Origin: Lactuca virosa
Lineage: Eukaryota; Streptophyta; Magnoliopsida; Asterales; Asteraceae
Assembly: GCA_928212115.1 (NCBI GenBank)
Contig: CAKMRJ010000001.1
Coordinates: 176,234,993 to 176,298,992, forward strand
Direction: 5' to 3'
DNA: 64,000 nt
The translations under genes were made by a program, and so were the position numbers. A model generated the notes under the pieces. That model was not told the DNA's origin. It saw only the letters and a program-made list of their open reading frames with translations, and did not search any database. Of the stretch, positions 10,112 through 22,212 are shown piece after piece; the first letter of the stretch is position 1, and every line of letters begins with the position of its first letter.

Positions 10112-12897
10112 ATGGACGATTCTCAGTCAAACCCAATCAACATCTCAAACAGCATAGGATCGACGACAAGGATTCCTATTTTATACACTCAAGATTATGA
10201 GGTCTGGGCGCATCACTTTGAAGACTACATGATTGGCTCAGAAGATAATGGATACTTAATCTGGGAGACGATCACTGTTGGTCCATTCGTTCATGCAAGT
10301 ACCTCAAGATTTGTTAAAACTCAAAAGGAATATAATCAACTCAATGGTGACGTGAAAGATATACCTCAAGATGAGAAGTAAAAGTTTCAGTGCAATATCA
10401 AAGCTCTAAGCATGATTAGGTTTGCATTACAGTCAGACACGTTTCGGTTTGTAAGCTCATGCATGACAGCAAAGGAAATATGGGTCAGGTTGAAGGAACT
10501 GTACTCTACAGATGAAGATCTTGAGCACTCAATCCAAACAATGTTGCTCTCAGAATTTGGTGATTTCAAGCAGAAGCCTGAACAGAAGCTTGTTCAATCC
10601 TTCGATCGCTTCAATCATCTCTTAAGCAAGATGATTAAGCATGGGATCGAAAGGAAGGTCATCGAACAGAAGATAACATTCATGAATGGCCTTAGATCGG
10701 AATGGATGGCTGTGGTGTCAACAGTGAAGGCACATGAACAGTTCAAAAGTTATTCTCTTGCAAAACTGGTGGGGATACTAAAGTCGCATGAGAATGCCTT
10801 GACTAAAGAAACGAATGTGGTTTCTAGCATGGGATCTTTGGCCCTAATCTCAAAAGGTAAGAATACTGCTGAGGAAGAAGAAGATTTAGATCTCTCTGAA
10901 TATGATCTAACAAGCGAAGATTATGCTCTGATGGTGTCAAATCCCAAGAAGTTCATCAAGAGAAGGTTCCTAACAAACAAGAACCGAAATTGGCATGGCA
11001 GTTACAGCACCGAGAAAGCAAAGGAGGAACCGAAAAGTGTTTCTCAGACGGAAGAACCAAAGAAGGAACCGAAACTTGGAGGTGACTCAGGCTTTACCTG
11101 TCACTACTGTGGAGGTAAAAATCACTTCGCCAAAGACTGCATGCTTAGAAAGATGTCTGAAAAGAACGAAGATGAGGACGAGGAAGCGAACCTCACAAGG
11201 CGTTTGGAGGAAATCAGGAAGAAGAAAGCAGGACCTAACAACACTATGAATGCTCCATTGTGCAGGGAAATGTTGCTGATGATGAATTTGGAGGTGTTGA
11301 AGTTTGGTCAACTGATTCAGAGGACGAAGAAGTAAGGAAGCCGACTCATGGCAGGGCTTTGTTGGTGAAGGAAGAGGATACAGCAGGAAGGTGTTTGATG
11401 GTGACCTCTGGAGTGTCACACATGCGAGGCTATACAACTGACGGGGGACATGATGGAGATAAGGAGAGAGAAGATCGTTGTTTTGCAGCAAAGCCTGTCA
11501 GTCAGCAAATAAACGAATGCGACGAGTTGATCCAGAAGGTACAGTCTATTCTTATCTCTCTGAAAATTCCTATCACTGACTACGAAAAGGACTCAATGGA
11601 TTAAAATCTAAATTTCTAGTTTAAGTGGAAGTTTAACTCAAAATCGCGTCAAAACTCTAACTAATGATCAAATCAGCAGGGCAGGGTGTCATCAAAGAGT
11701 GAGGAGAGGCGAATGTGGATTGAGCAGAAGGAGAAGGAGTTGGTTAGGTCTAGGGATGAAAGAATTTATTTGCAAAGAGATAATCTGAAGCTTTTAAAAC
11801 AACGACATGTTTTTTGTTTAATTGCTAAGCGGTTATATACCAATATTACTCAATTGCATCTTGATTGTGAAATAGGGAAGAAGATACATCGTATGATTTT
11901 ACCCTTCCTTGAGTTAAAGGAGGATGAAATCGATGTTGATGCATATAACTGTGAAAACGTTGTTTCTTCTGAGGATATTTCTCCTGCTTACAGAATTGGT
12001 CTTGACAAAATAGAGTCGTTCATAAAGTCCAAAGACCATAAGGACATGCTCAAAAATTTGTTAGATGAAAATGACAAATTGAAAATCCAAACCGAAACCG
12101 TACAGAAATTTGACTTGTTGAATGCTAAATTGAGTTCAGAAAATAAAATTGATGTTGAAAATATTTCTGAATTCGATGAGGATGATGGTATGAGTGTCAT
12201 TTCTGTGGATGATGTGGTTGATTGTTCAGAATTTGTCAAAAGCGAACCCGAAACTAACAAAAATCTTGTTTCTGAAAATTCGGTTGAGTTTGCTCGTTTG
12301 TCCAAAAACAAGACCACAGTCCTTAAAGAAAAGGCCGTTGTGTATCAAAAGGTCCAAACTACTCCAAATCAGGAGTACAAAGTTAATGGAGTTACTTTGC
12401 AACAAACAGCCGAACTGACGACAATAGTTGCAGAAGATAATGCTGAAGGCTGTGATGAATATTTCTGGTCAGCACCCATTGACAATGCAGATGAAACAGT
12501 AGGTTTGTCACAGAAAACTTCATGGAGAGTGAAAGGAAGATATGTGGCCTAACCACTTAATGATCCTACTCGTTTTGATGAGTCTAGAACAAGTGGTACC
12601 AAAATGCCTTCTGACGAACAAGTCGTAGTCTCAAGCGAAACCTTTTCACTTAAGAATGAAGCTTATGTTCAAAAATCTGAGAAAAAGGCCACCATCCACA
12701 AAAATCCAAAACAGGTGAAAGAACGAAAGCATCAAAGGAATGTAAGGTACAAGAAAAACCTTACTGAAAGGAAGCAGTTCTGGCGATCTCAAAATCCTAA
12801 CTACGTTCGCTATGAAAACCTTCTAAGCAAAAGGAGGGAGGAAGAAAAGGACACCCGCACTTGCACTCAGCTTGGCAACAACAACCGAAAATAGAGT
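10112..12897 (+). pseudogene. gag: gag of element B
   Basis: The start at 10112 (MDDSQSNPINISNSIGSTTR) is shared with element A. Pieces: 10112-10381 (stop TAA), 10412-11335 (capsid-like, KEIWVRLKELYSTDEDLEHS), 11260-11604, 11686-12552 and 12604-12894. A zinc knuckle CHYCGGKNHFAKDC (11099-11140) fits the CX2CX4HX4C RNA-binding motif. The 11686 piece is strongly coiled-coil (KSEERRMWIEQKEKEL, LLDENDKLKIQTETVQKFD) and ends near YFWSAPIDNADETVGL. This is a longer gag than in most copia elements, as expected for SIRE-type elements. Several stops and frame changes break it. Confidence 0.88.
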
Positions 12898-13429
12898 TTC
12901 GGTCCTCAGAACCATCCCAACCGAAAACAGAGCTTCAGTTCACCAAAGAATGTCAACCGAACGCAAGGCTTCGGTTCTCGAGATGAAAAAACCAAAAGGG
13001 TGGTTTCGGTTCTAGACTAATCAGTGAGGAAACAGAAACGAAGGGAAAGTAATTTCGCTCTCAATCACAAAAGAACCATATCCGAAAAGCTAACTCTGTT
13101 TCCAAATCTCATTCCCCTAGTTCTAATCTTCACTCTCAGAATAATCAAAAGGGAAAAGAAAAACTTTGTCCAGATAATGCAAAGAATTCGTCAGTTAAGC
13201 CTGATGTTGATCGAAAGTATGTTAACGTAAAATACACATATTCGGCAACTCCACCTAAAGTGCTTAAACAGATAAAATCAAAGTTTTCACCTTAAAAAGA
13301 AAAGATGAAACAACGTTAATAAAAAGAATCTTTTTGGTTGATATTTCGCTTACAAATCCCTGTTCTGTAAACGGCTCACGAGGACCCAAGACTCTTTTGG
13401 TTCCTAAATCTGCTTAATTTTTGTAGGTT

Positions 13430-14110
13430 ATACGTGACGAGCAGTTTGATGATGAATGGTACATAGACAGTGGCTGCTCGCGTCACATGACAGGAAGAAG
13501 GAAGAACTGAGGGAATTTCGATCCCTTAAATGGTGGAAGTGTCAAGTATGGTAACAACTCTTATGGCACGATCAAAGGTTATGGGATGATTACCAATGGC
13601 GAGTTCTCAAAAAGAAAAGTGGCGTATGTTGAGGGTTTGCAACACAACCTTATTAGTGTTTCTCAACTGGTGGTTGGAATTGGGCTAAAGGTGTCTTTCG
13701 ACGATGAGGAATCAGAGATTACTGAAAAGAAGTCAAACAATATTCTGCTAAAATCAAAGCGAAAAGGAGAAATGTATCCTTTGAACCTCAATCCCATACG
13801 GGGAAAACCAGCAATCTGCTTGCTATCAAAGGCTCAATCAAACGGAAGCTGGCTTTGGCACCGGAGACTCTCCCATCTGAATTTTAAAGACATCAACAAA
13901 TTGGTGCTTGGGATCATGTTCGAGGTCTTCCTGTTCTGAAATTCGATAAAGAACACTTGTGTGCTGCATGTGAAATGGGAAAGCAAAGTCGACAGAGTCA
14001 TCCTTCTCGCATCACACAAAAATTATTGAACCACTTGAATTACTTCATATTGATTTATGTGGTCCATCTTCAATCGAAAGTGTTGGTAGCAACAAGTATA
14101 TACTTGTAGT
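13430..14110 (+). pseudogene. pol: Protease and integrase N-terminus of element B
   Basis: WYIDSGCSRHMTG carries the aspartic protease signature DSG (13466-13474). Downstream come ILLKSKRKGEMYPLNL and WLWHRRLSHLNFKDINKLV, the start of the integrase zinc-binding domain, whose Cys pair (CAACEMGKQ) is in another frame near 13960-13985. A stop follows the protease motif (13508-13510) and a frameshift lies near 13905. The region 12898-13429 between gag and protease holds only degenerate Ser/Lys-rich sequence. Confidence 0.8.
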
Positions 14111-14111
14111 A

Positions 14112-16616
14112 GTGGATGACTTCTCTCGATTTACCTGGGTATTCTTCTTAAAGCAGAAATCAGAGGCCACTCCTAAACTTAAACTCTTTATCAAGCAGGT
14201 CGAAGTCCAGCTGAGAAAGGTTATTCGTAACAAAAGAAGTGACAACGAATTGGAGTTTAAGAACAAAGACTTTGAAGAGTTTCTTGCAGAGAAAGGAACA
14301 ACTGACAATTTCTCGGCTCCATACACTCCACAACAGAATGGTATTGTCGAAAGGCGAAACCGATCTCTGTGTGAAGCAACCCGAACTATGCTGAGCTTCG
14401 CTTCACTGCCTCTGTATTTCTGGGCTGATGCCATCACTGCTACATGCTTTATGCAGAACAGATCTTACCTCAGCAAACGTTTTTCAATCACTCCATATAA
14501 GATCTTAAACAACCGAAAGCCAAATGTCAAGTTTTTTCATGTGTTCGGCTCAAGATGCTTCATCTTTAATTCAATGGAGCACCGAAATAAATTTGACGTG
14601 AAAGCAGATGAAGGAATCTTTCTGGGCTATTCCTTAACCTCCAAAGCATATAGGGTTCTCAACAAACGATCAAAGAAAATCGAGGAGACCTATTTTGTTA
14701 CCTTCGACGATAACTACGTCAAGAAACTCAAAACCGCTGAAGGTTCTGTGGGGGATATATTTCCAATTTCTGGTCAAGTTACAATACCTATTTCGAACCT
14801 ATTTGAACAATACATGCTGCTGTTTGATGAGCCCGAAAATGCCATTCTCTCTTTATCTGAAGCTGCAGACAACAAGGTAGATAACTTGAAGAAGATAATC
14901 GATGAAGCTGCAGCGAATATGGAAGAAAACCAACCTGTTGAAACCAACAAGCCAGACACGAGTGAATCTCAAAAATATTGCTCTCATGCTCAGGGGGAGG
15001 GTTCGTTTGATCTTCCTAATCAAGATCCAACATTCCAAGGGGAGAGCTCTGCAACCAAAAGTCAAGTCCAGTGGGAAAATTCTGAGCCTGAAGTTGAGGA
15101 GGTATCATCTTTCGAAAGGAGAGATTCTAATCCTGAAACTGAGGAAGTCTCATCTTTCGAAGTGAAAGATTCTAATCCTGCAACAGAGGAAGTATCATCG
15201 CTCGAGGGGGAGAATGTGAACATTAACGATGATGACACTCAGTCGGAGTTTGAAGTAGAAGTGAACGCTGAACTGGATCCTTCATTCGATCCTAATTATC
15301 CTCCACTCATCAAATGGACCAAAGATCATCCCCAATCACAAGTTATTGGTGATTCCACAGAAAAAGTTCTCACACGATCTCAATTAAAAGAGAAACGAAC
15401 GACACTCTTCTCTAAAGTAGAATTTTGCATGTTTAATTCTTTCGTCTCCAAAGTCGAACCGAAAACAGTCAAGACTGCACTTGATCATTCTGATTGGGTA
15501 CAGGCAATGCAGGACAAACTACATGAATTCGAACGAAATAAAGTGTGTAGACTGATTCCAACACCAAGGGATGCTTCTGTGGTTGGATTAAAATGGGTGT
15601 TCAGGAATAAGATGGATAAGGAAGGGAATGTGATACGCAACAAGGCGAGGTTGGTTGTGAAAGGCTACTGTCAAGAAGAAGGCATAGATTATGAAGAGAC
15701 CTTCGCTCCAGTAGCAAGGCTAGAATCGGTTTGCATTTTTCTCGCCTATGCTGCACATAAAAACTTTGAAGTCTTCCAAATGGACGTAAAGTGTGCCTTC
15801 TTAAACGGAGAACTGGAAGAAACTGTGTATGTAGAGCAACCACCGGGCTTTGTGAACGAAAAATATCCAGATCACTGCTACATCCTGGACAAGGCGGTCT
15901 ATGGTCTCAAACAAGCTCCAAGGGCCTGGTATGAAACTCTAACTAGATTTTTGAAAATGTCTAAATTTAAACAAGGTTCGGTTGACCTAACCTTCTTTTC
16001 CAAGAAAGTGGTTGACCACCTTATGATCGTTCAAATTTACGTTGATGACATCATCTTCGGCTCCACAAATCCTGGCTTAACTGCTGAATTCAGGAAGCTG
16101 ATGGAAACTAAATTTGAAATGAGCTCAATGGGTCCTATTAACTTTTTCCTTGGTCTGAATATAAGACAGGGAAATGAAGGCATTTTCATTAATCAAGAGG
16201 CCTACACGAAGACATTGTTTGCCAAGTTTGGAATGTTGGGAGATTCAAAAGTGAAGTTTCCTATGGCGTTTGGCACAAAGCTAACACCTTCTCTGGACAA
16301 ACCGGCTATTGACATGACCCTTTATCGTCAGATGATAGGGTCTCTATTGTATCTCACTGCTAGTCGGCCAGACATAATGTTCTCTGTTTGTTATTGTGCC
16401 AGGTTTCAAGCAAATCCACGCGAACCTCATCTGTTGGCAGTAAAGAACATCTTTCGGTATTTAAAGAGAACTACTTCTCTCGGGTTGTGGTACCCAGCCA
16501 AATCAGGGTTCTTTGTCCAAGCATTCTCAGATGCTGATCTTGGGGGATGTGGACTAGACCGGAAAAGTACCACTGGAGGATGTCAATTTCTGGACGGCAA
16601 ACTCGTAAGCTGGTAA
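14112..16616 (+). CDS. pol: Integrase core, reverse transcriptase and part of RNase H of element B
   Basis: 834 codons are open. The first Met is internal to the natural polyprotein. Integrase: VVVDDFSRFTW, then RSDN with the second acidic residue and TPQQNGIVERRNR with the catalytic Glu. A long acidic linker rich in Ser and Glu follows. Reverse transcriptase: QMDVKCAFLNGELEETVYVE, YGLKQAPRAWYE and catalytic YVDD (16038-16049). RNase H: SDADLGGCGLDRKSTTGG, ending SW and stop TAA at 16614, where a Gln (CAA) or Ser would be usual. This looks like a single-base nonsense change. It acts in the cytoplasmic particle and the nucleus in working copies. Confidence 0.9.
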   Translation: MDDFSRFTWVFFLKQKSEATPKLKLFIKQVEVQLRKVIRNKRSDNELEFKNKDFEEFLAEKGTTDNFSAPYTPQQNGIVERRNRSLCEATRTMLSFASLPLYFWADAITATCFMQNRSYLSKRFSITPYKILNNRKPNVKFFHVFGSRCFIFNSMEHRNKFDVKADEGIFLGYSLTSKAYRVLNKRSKKIEETYFVTFDDNYVKKLKTAEGSVGDIFPISGQVTIPISNLFEQYMLLFDEPENAILSLSEAADNKVDNLKKIIDEAAANMEENQPVETNKPDTSESQKYCSHAQGEGSFDLPNQDPTFQGESSATKSQVQWENSEPEVEEVSSFERRDSNPETEEVSSFEVKDSNPATEEVSSLEGENVNINDDDTQSEFEVEVNAELDPSFDPNYPPLIKWTKDHPQSQVIGDSTEKVLTRSQLKEKRTTLFSKVEFCMFNSFVSKVEPKTVKTALDHSDWVQAMQDKLHEFERNKVCRLIPTPRDASVVGLKWVFRNKMDKEGNVIRNKARLVVKGYCQEEGIDYEETFAPVARLESVCIFLAYAAHKNFEVFQMDVKCAFLNGELEETVYVEQPPGFVNEKYPDHCYILDKAVYGLKQAPRAWYETLTRFLKMSKFKQGSVDLTFFSKKVVDHLMIVQIYVDDIIFGSTNPGLTAEFRKLMETKFEMSSMGPINFFLGLNIRQGNEGIFINQEAYTKTLFAKFGMLGDSKVKFPMAFGTKLTPSLDKPAIDMTLYRQMIGSLLYLTASRPDIMFSVCYCARFQANPREPHLLAVKNIFRYLKRTTSLGLWYPAKSGFFVQAFSDADLGGCGLDRKSTTGGCQFLDGKLVSW

Positions 16617-16980
16617 TCGAAGAAACAAAAATGTGTATCTCCCTCCACCGCCGAAGCAGAATACATTGCCGCAGCATCATGCACATCTCAGGTCATCTGG
16701 ATACAAAGTCAACTTCGTGACTTCGACCTAAATATGAAGAAAATCCCACTATATTGTGATTCCGAAAGCGCAATTAGCATTTGTCACAACCCAGTGCAAC
16801 ACTCATTTTGTCAAAGATCATGTGGAAGACGGTAACGTTGAAATTCATTTTGTAAGAACCACTGATCAATTGGCTGACATCTTCACTAAGGCCTTGCCTG
16901 AAGCAAGTTTTAATAAAATCCTGCATCGCTTAGGAATGATGGAAGTTGAATCTGTACCGAAATCCCCTATGTTTCAATAA
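16617..16980 (+). pseudogene. pol: RNase H C-terminus of element B
   Basis: After the stop the same domain continues: STAEAEYIAAASCTSQVIWI, then YCDSESAISICHNPVQHS. About 30 bases present in element A (KTKHIALRY) are missing here, which shifts the frame. The last part, DQLADIFTKALPEASFNKIL to 16980, is the normal copia pol end. Confidence 0.85.
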
Positions 16981-17330
16981 AAGTTAGAAGGGAAATAGAG
17001 TGAACGATCGGTCCATTTCGGGTTCGGTTCTTCTTGGAACCGAAATGCACCGAACGCTGGGTCCATTTCGGGTTCGGGTTCAGTTTCCTCGGTCTCGTTT
17101 CGCCTCTAATTTCTCTCTTTTGGTTTCGGTTGTATAGTATGTATACTCTTTTCTTGCAACTTTCTTTATACCTTTCTTTAATATTTCATAAAATCAAAAA
17201 ATATTTCTTTTCGTTTTTAATTCTTTTTCTTTAATATTTCATAAAATCGAAAAATATTTCTTTCTGTTTTTAATTCTTTTTCAGAATATTTCATAAAATC
17301 CAAAAATATTTTTCTTTTCATTTTCGTTTC
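16981..17330 (+). repeat. Tandem repeats after pol of element B
   Basis: First a GC-richer part with tccatttcgggttcgg repeated (16995-17105), then about three copies of a 50-60 base AT-rich unit containing tatttcataaaatc and aaaaatatttctttt (17165-17330). The order and unit type match the arrays in element A, so the cassette is a shared feature of these elements. Confidence 0.8.
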
Positions 17331-18590
17331 TTGCTTAGTTTCTGTACAAGAATTTCTCTCACTGTTGGAGCTGGGGCAGGTATCACCTCGATCTATTTAC
17401 TAACTAAGTGTCCCTAGAAGCATGCTGCTGTATGTTGACCAAAGCCTCGAATGATTTTGAGTAAATCCTTAATGACTTGATATATACAAATCTTGTCTCA
17501 CCAATCAGGCTGTCAAATTTACTCTAATCATGAGCTGCCTTACACTTCTCAACCTGAGTTAAGATTTTTTCTGCTTTGTCAATCTTTTATGGCAGAGGCA
17601 CATTCGATTCTCTTACCCACCTTATTTTTCTCCATCACGGTTCGATTCACATTTTGTAACCCTTGAGACTCTCAGCAATAACCACTGAGGTTTATGGTTA
17701 CACAATTTCTGTGTTAATGATCTTACTTTCGTCCACCACGAATTAAGTGAAACCCAAAATCCAACTCCCATAATGAATTGACGGTGAACTCTTCAAAGTT
17801 CTAGCTATTATTTGTCACCTTATGAAATCTCCAATTTTCTTTTTGCGAGATCCTTATGAAATTGTTTTTCACCAAGACTTTTCTTCCAAAAGGATCCAGT
17901 TTTTTTATGAGATTTCCTGTTAACGATTTTCAACAAGTCACTGAATATGTTTCCTACCTACTTGTTTAACAGGCCACATTGGTCTCACAAGTACTTCGTT
18001 CTGTTTCGGTCTTATATCAAGTATCGAAATCATGAATTGAAGCGAAAGCCACCCTTAATAGCTTTAATTAAAAAGATGCCTTTCAATGCTTCTTAACAAG
18101 TACTTGATCGTTATTCAACGGGAATCCACACAAGCACTTTAAAGTCTCTCTTGACTTTGAAGGAAGATATTCGTGCCCGGGATCCACTGCTTAATGTCTC
18201 AATAGACATCACAAATTCTCACAAAAAAGTTTGCTTTATTTCTTTATCTTTACACTCTTACGCACACACATTCAACATTCACAACAAGGTATTATTCGGT
18301 TCTTAACGAGTTCATGCAGACGGTTTCAAAATTAAAAGCGATGGGTTGGTGTAACGTCTTTGAGTTATTATGGTAATAGCAATCTTATTGAAGATTCATT
18401 CGATGACTCAGCATGAAGTTTAAACGCTTGACGGTTTGAATTATGGATAAGTTTGGAAGGCGCCAGAATTTGAATTGGTCATCATGCGTCATCTCTACTT
18501 TATCGGGGTTGCAAGATGTCAAATCACGCTTTTTCAGGAGTCGTTTCCAAGATTTCAGCAATCATCACTTACGATTTCTCTCTCCAAGAC
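17331..18590 (+). other. Conserved non-coding spacer before ORF3 of element B
   Basis: About 1.26 kb without a credible ORF. It shares several blocks with the spacer of element A: TGTCCCTAGAAGCATGCTGC (17410-17430), TAACCCTTGAGACTCTC (17658-17674), ACCACTGAGGTTTA (17682-17695) and AATGAATTGACGGTGA (17772-17787). It may hold enhancer, splice or RNA-structure signals. Confidence 0.65.
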
Positions 18591-18602
18591 CGTATATAAG
18601 GG
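18591..18602 (+). promoter_or_regulatory. TATA box in front of ORF3 of element B
   Basis: CGTATATAAGGG lies about 112 bases before the ORF3 ATG (18705). Element A has GGTATATAAAGGG at the matching place. The sequence between TATA and ATG is pyrimidine-rich (ttctcactgttcatcttctt), like a plant 5' leader. An internal promoter for ORF3 is inferred. Confidence 0.5.
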
Positions 18603-18704
18603 CTAATTTATGTGCGACTATTCCTTGCCACACTTCAATTCATTAGAGCAAAAGCAGACGATCAACTTCTCACTGTTCATCTTCTTCCTCGTCAAGCTTC
18701 ATTA

Positions 18705-21700
18705 ATGGCATAATCCTCCTCAGTTCAGGAAACTACTGCATGCTCCACTCTTTTTGCAATCAAGCCCAATCAGAACCTACTGATCGATCTCTCACCTTTT
18801 CTCTATGATACGTACATGTATCAAGTGGTGGAATGCCTGAAATATTCCCCACTCGTCAAAGCCCTAACCACAGTCGAAGTTGTTCCGATGTCCTGTCTCT
18901 CTCAAATCTATTCCTCTGCAACGTATGACAAAGGGGCAGACAAAATTTTCTTCGATATTCTTAACTAGAAAGCCTCAATCTCCAGGAATCGTTTCTGCTC
19001 TCTTCTAGGGCTTGCATCTGAAGACTCCATGGTTAATCCCGATTCCATTACCACAGGTCAGCTCTTCTCAATGTTCTACAACATGGGGTATACTAAAACC
19101 CTAACCACTGTGACAAACTTCAAAAAGTCCTGCCTTCCTCCTCAATGGAATGGCCTCTTCACTCTACTCTTCAAAGGGATTTCTGAACGAAGTGCTGGAT
19201 CTGACGGTGCGAGTAAGTCCTTCATGACTCTGCTTTATGGTGTGTATCACGGTCTTAATATGGATTATGGAATGGTTTTATGGCTTCAACTTATTCAGAG
19301 TTTATCATCTTCCTCTCGCCACACCGAGATCTCTTGTCTCACTTCTGGACTATTATCACTTAGTGGGCAATGGATCGTTTCCATGTTCCTATCATGGCAG
19401 ACTCAATGCTTTCTTCCATTTCTACGTTTCATACTACCAACATTATTGGTACTCATCCATCAAAGTTTCTTTTTGTTGGTTCCATTCCTGAGTCGATGTC
19501 TGCTTTTGTGCCTCCTTCAAGCAAGCTTATTCAAGAATACAAGAAGCTTCCCTCCTCTGGTCCAAGGGAACTCACTGCTGACATGGTGAAATCAATTGAT
19601 GATGCAGACAAACCTGCAAAGAGAGGCAAGAAGCCAGAAGTGAGAAAGGGTGATAAGGGGGGTCAAGTTTCAAAAGTTCAAACACCTAGGAAGCGAAAGT
19701 CTGAGAAGACAGCACCAGCTCAACCTAAGCCGAAGAAAGGCAAGAAACCCGCTCGCCGGCTCATTCTTCAATCCTCAAGTGATTCTGACTCAGAATACGT
19801 GCCTCCTAATCAACCCACAATTCTTCCCAGTGAATCTGACAGCGAAAGCTAAGAGGATGAGAGTTCGGTTCGTGGTGATACCCCGCCTCGCTCGCCTACA
19901 CCAGAGGTACCTGTTCGGTCCCAAGCACCTTCTCCTCCACCTGTCTCTGTTCCTGTCTCCATCCCTCCTATTTTTCCTGTCATTACATCTCAACCATCCT
20001 TTACCATTCCCATTTCTGCAACCATCTTCTCTGAGGCTACTACTACCACCACTACTGGAGTTCGAACCAACGTATCTGATACGGGGGCTCGTTCTTCAGC
20101 ACCCGAACCCCCAGTCACTACCGAACCTCCAGTTACTACCAAACCACCATCTCCTACCCAATCCACTGAAACCAACACTATTCTTGGAGGTGAGGACTTG
20201 GAGTTTGATTCCACTTACTTCAGTCCATACCGTCTCCAAAGTGATGATGATGACGATGCTCCAGTTACCAAGCGCCATCTCAAGGCTGTTACTGATAAGC
20301 TTGATCAACTACTTTCTTCCTCCTCCACTGGTGCTTACTCTGAAACTGCTCTCAAGGCCCTATTCTCTTTGGTTGTTCAAGAGCATGATGCCTCTCTCTC
20401 TCTGCCGCAGCAAAGGCTATCGATGCCTCTACATCTCAATGTCAGAAGGCCTCGCTTGTTGTTGAGGTCTCCTTGAAAGAATGCACAGAAGCGACCGCAA
20501 AAGTCGAAAAACTAATTTCTGAGGCTCAACTATTCCTAGATTCTTTGCAAGCTGCCGCTCAAAAGAACTCTCAGACTGTGAATACTTCAGTTGATAATCT
20601 CTAGCGTTCTCTTGAAGTTGAAAGGACTAATCTTGAAGTCACTCACCTGGCCATTGAAGCTGCCAATGAAAAGCTTCACAATAATGTTAATGAGTGTTTG
20701 ACTCAGCTGGAAGCCGAACTTGCCGTTGAAAATCGGATTATGGATGAGTTAGACAAGCGAACCTCTCAGCTGAAAATTGAAAACATCAAGCTTCGCTCTG
20801 CCACAAAAGAGCTTGATGATTTAAAGTCTGAAAGAGAGGTTATTCGAAGCTCCGTGGGTGACGTTCATTCCATTCTGTTACACCTTCTCGACGCTTATGA
20901 CTCTATTCTGACTATATCCATTAGACGCCATTTAGCCAAAAAACTCAGACCTGCGTTGGATATCTTGAGTTGGATAGAGGGTGTTCCGGTGGCTTCTGTC
21001 AAACCGAAACAAGGGGGAGAAAAGGTTACTCAAGTTGGCAAGGATGAAACCCAACCTCCTCCCGAACCCAAATCAACAGCTGCACCGAAGGATAATGTAG
21101 CTTCGGTTAGCAAAAGGGATAAAAAGAAAGAGATTTTGAGAAGATGATGAAGATGATGATGATGATTTTGAAGATATCTTGGGTGAAAATCCCTCTAACC
21201 CTTTTCAGAAAACCAAGCCCACTTATAAGGAGCTTGAGAAAAAGATTGAGAAGGAAACGGTTGAGCTCGAGAAGAAGCAAAAAGAAAAGGAGCTCTTGGA
21301 GAAAAAGAAGTCCATTTTTCCATAATTGACCATTGAATCGCTCCAGAGAGAAGCTATAGATGAACCGAGTACTCATTGGCTTGAACCTGTAATGTCGTTC
21401 GGTCTTGAGAACTCGAAGGACGCTCAATTTGATATGCCAATCACACGAAAGACATTTATATTTCATTTCTTCAACTCAATTGCTTTCATTCCCTCTCCGG
21501 ACCCGAAGGTAGATCGGGATCTGTTGGAATTTTATCTGGAGTTCGCTCAGCCAGAGTACTTGACCTGGAGCTCACAGAAGATTACCACGGTCAAGGTACT
21601 GAAGCCTTGTTCAGCTGAAAAATTTGTCAATGTCAAGTTTAAAGTGACCCGAGGCTCAGACAGCTCGGTTCATAATTTTTCCCTGGCGGATCTACCGAAC

Positions 21701-22180
21701 CTTAACCCTCACGACTGGATACTCCTCAACAATATTCTGCTGTCCAATCCTCAGGAGTATCAGTCGATTATTGACCACATCAAGCGAATGCTTGTTTGCT
21801 ACATTCATGAAGTAGCGAAAATGGATCAAGAAATCGCATCTGCCATTCACAAGCGACCAACGATCAAACCAACTGGAAGAACTAGCAATGTGAACGTGAT
21901 GGTCAAGGGTAAAATCGACCCTAAATTTCATATCGTGATGTTCGTTAGGGGTGAAAATCAAAAATGCCTTTTTGCTCTTTGTGATAAGCACCTGTTCTCC
22001 ACTGCTTGCTTGGAATATATTTTGGAGATCATTCACAGGTGTGATCAGAATTCTACAGCCGACAACAAGTTGTTTATTGATATGCTTTGCTGGTATATTC
22101 AGTTTCGGCGGACACTTCTTGTTATCATTCCTCGGCTGTTCAAAGTTGTGAAGAAGGTAAAGGCTACTCAACCAAAATAA
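18705..22180 (+). pseudogene. ORF3 (env-like position) of element B
   Basis: About 3.5 kb once coding for one long protein. The third codon is already a stop (MA then TAA). Modules in order: a globular N-terminal part (LLIDLSPFLYDTYMYQ, then GQLFSMFYNMGYTKTLT and ERSAGSDGASKSFMTLLYG); a basic linker (KRGKKPEVRKGDKGG) and an acidic Ser run; a Pro/Thr/Ser-rich stalk; an acidic patch (SDDDDD); a coiled coil (20500-20870, 21210-21310); and a C-terminal globular domain (21326-22180) ending RRTLLVIIPRLFKVVKKV. Stops occur near 18711, 18967, 19850, 20602 and 21323. Frameshifts occur near 19260-19370, at a CT run near 20395, and near 21146. I see no clear signal peptide, so a true envelope role is unproven. 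Confidence 0.75.
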
Positions 22181-22200
22181 TCTCTCGCCTCATTTGACGC

Positions 22201-22212
22201 AAAGGGGGAGAT
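22201..22212 (+). other. Polypurine tract of element B
   Basis: aaagggggagat lies directly before the 3' LTR. It primes plus-strand DNA synthesis during reverse transcription. Confidence 0.9.

Noticed and set aside
19650..20465. 271-codon Leu/Pro-rich ORF
   Set aside because: A shadow frame of the Pro/Ser/Thr-rich linker of element B ORF3; the frame of 19370-19852 fits the acidic and basic linker seen in relatives.
18705..22180. Calling ORF3 a true viral envelope glycoprotein
   Set aside because: No signal peptide, furin-like site or clear membrane anchor is visible; only its position is envelope-like.
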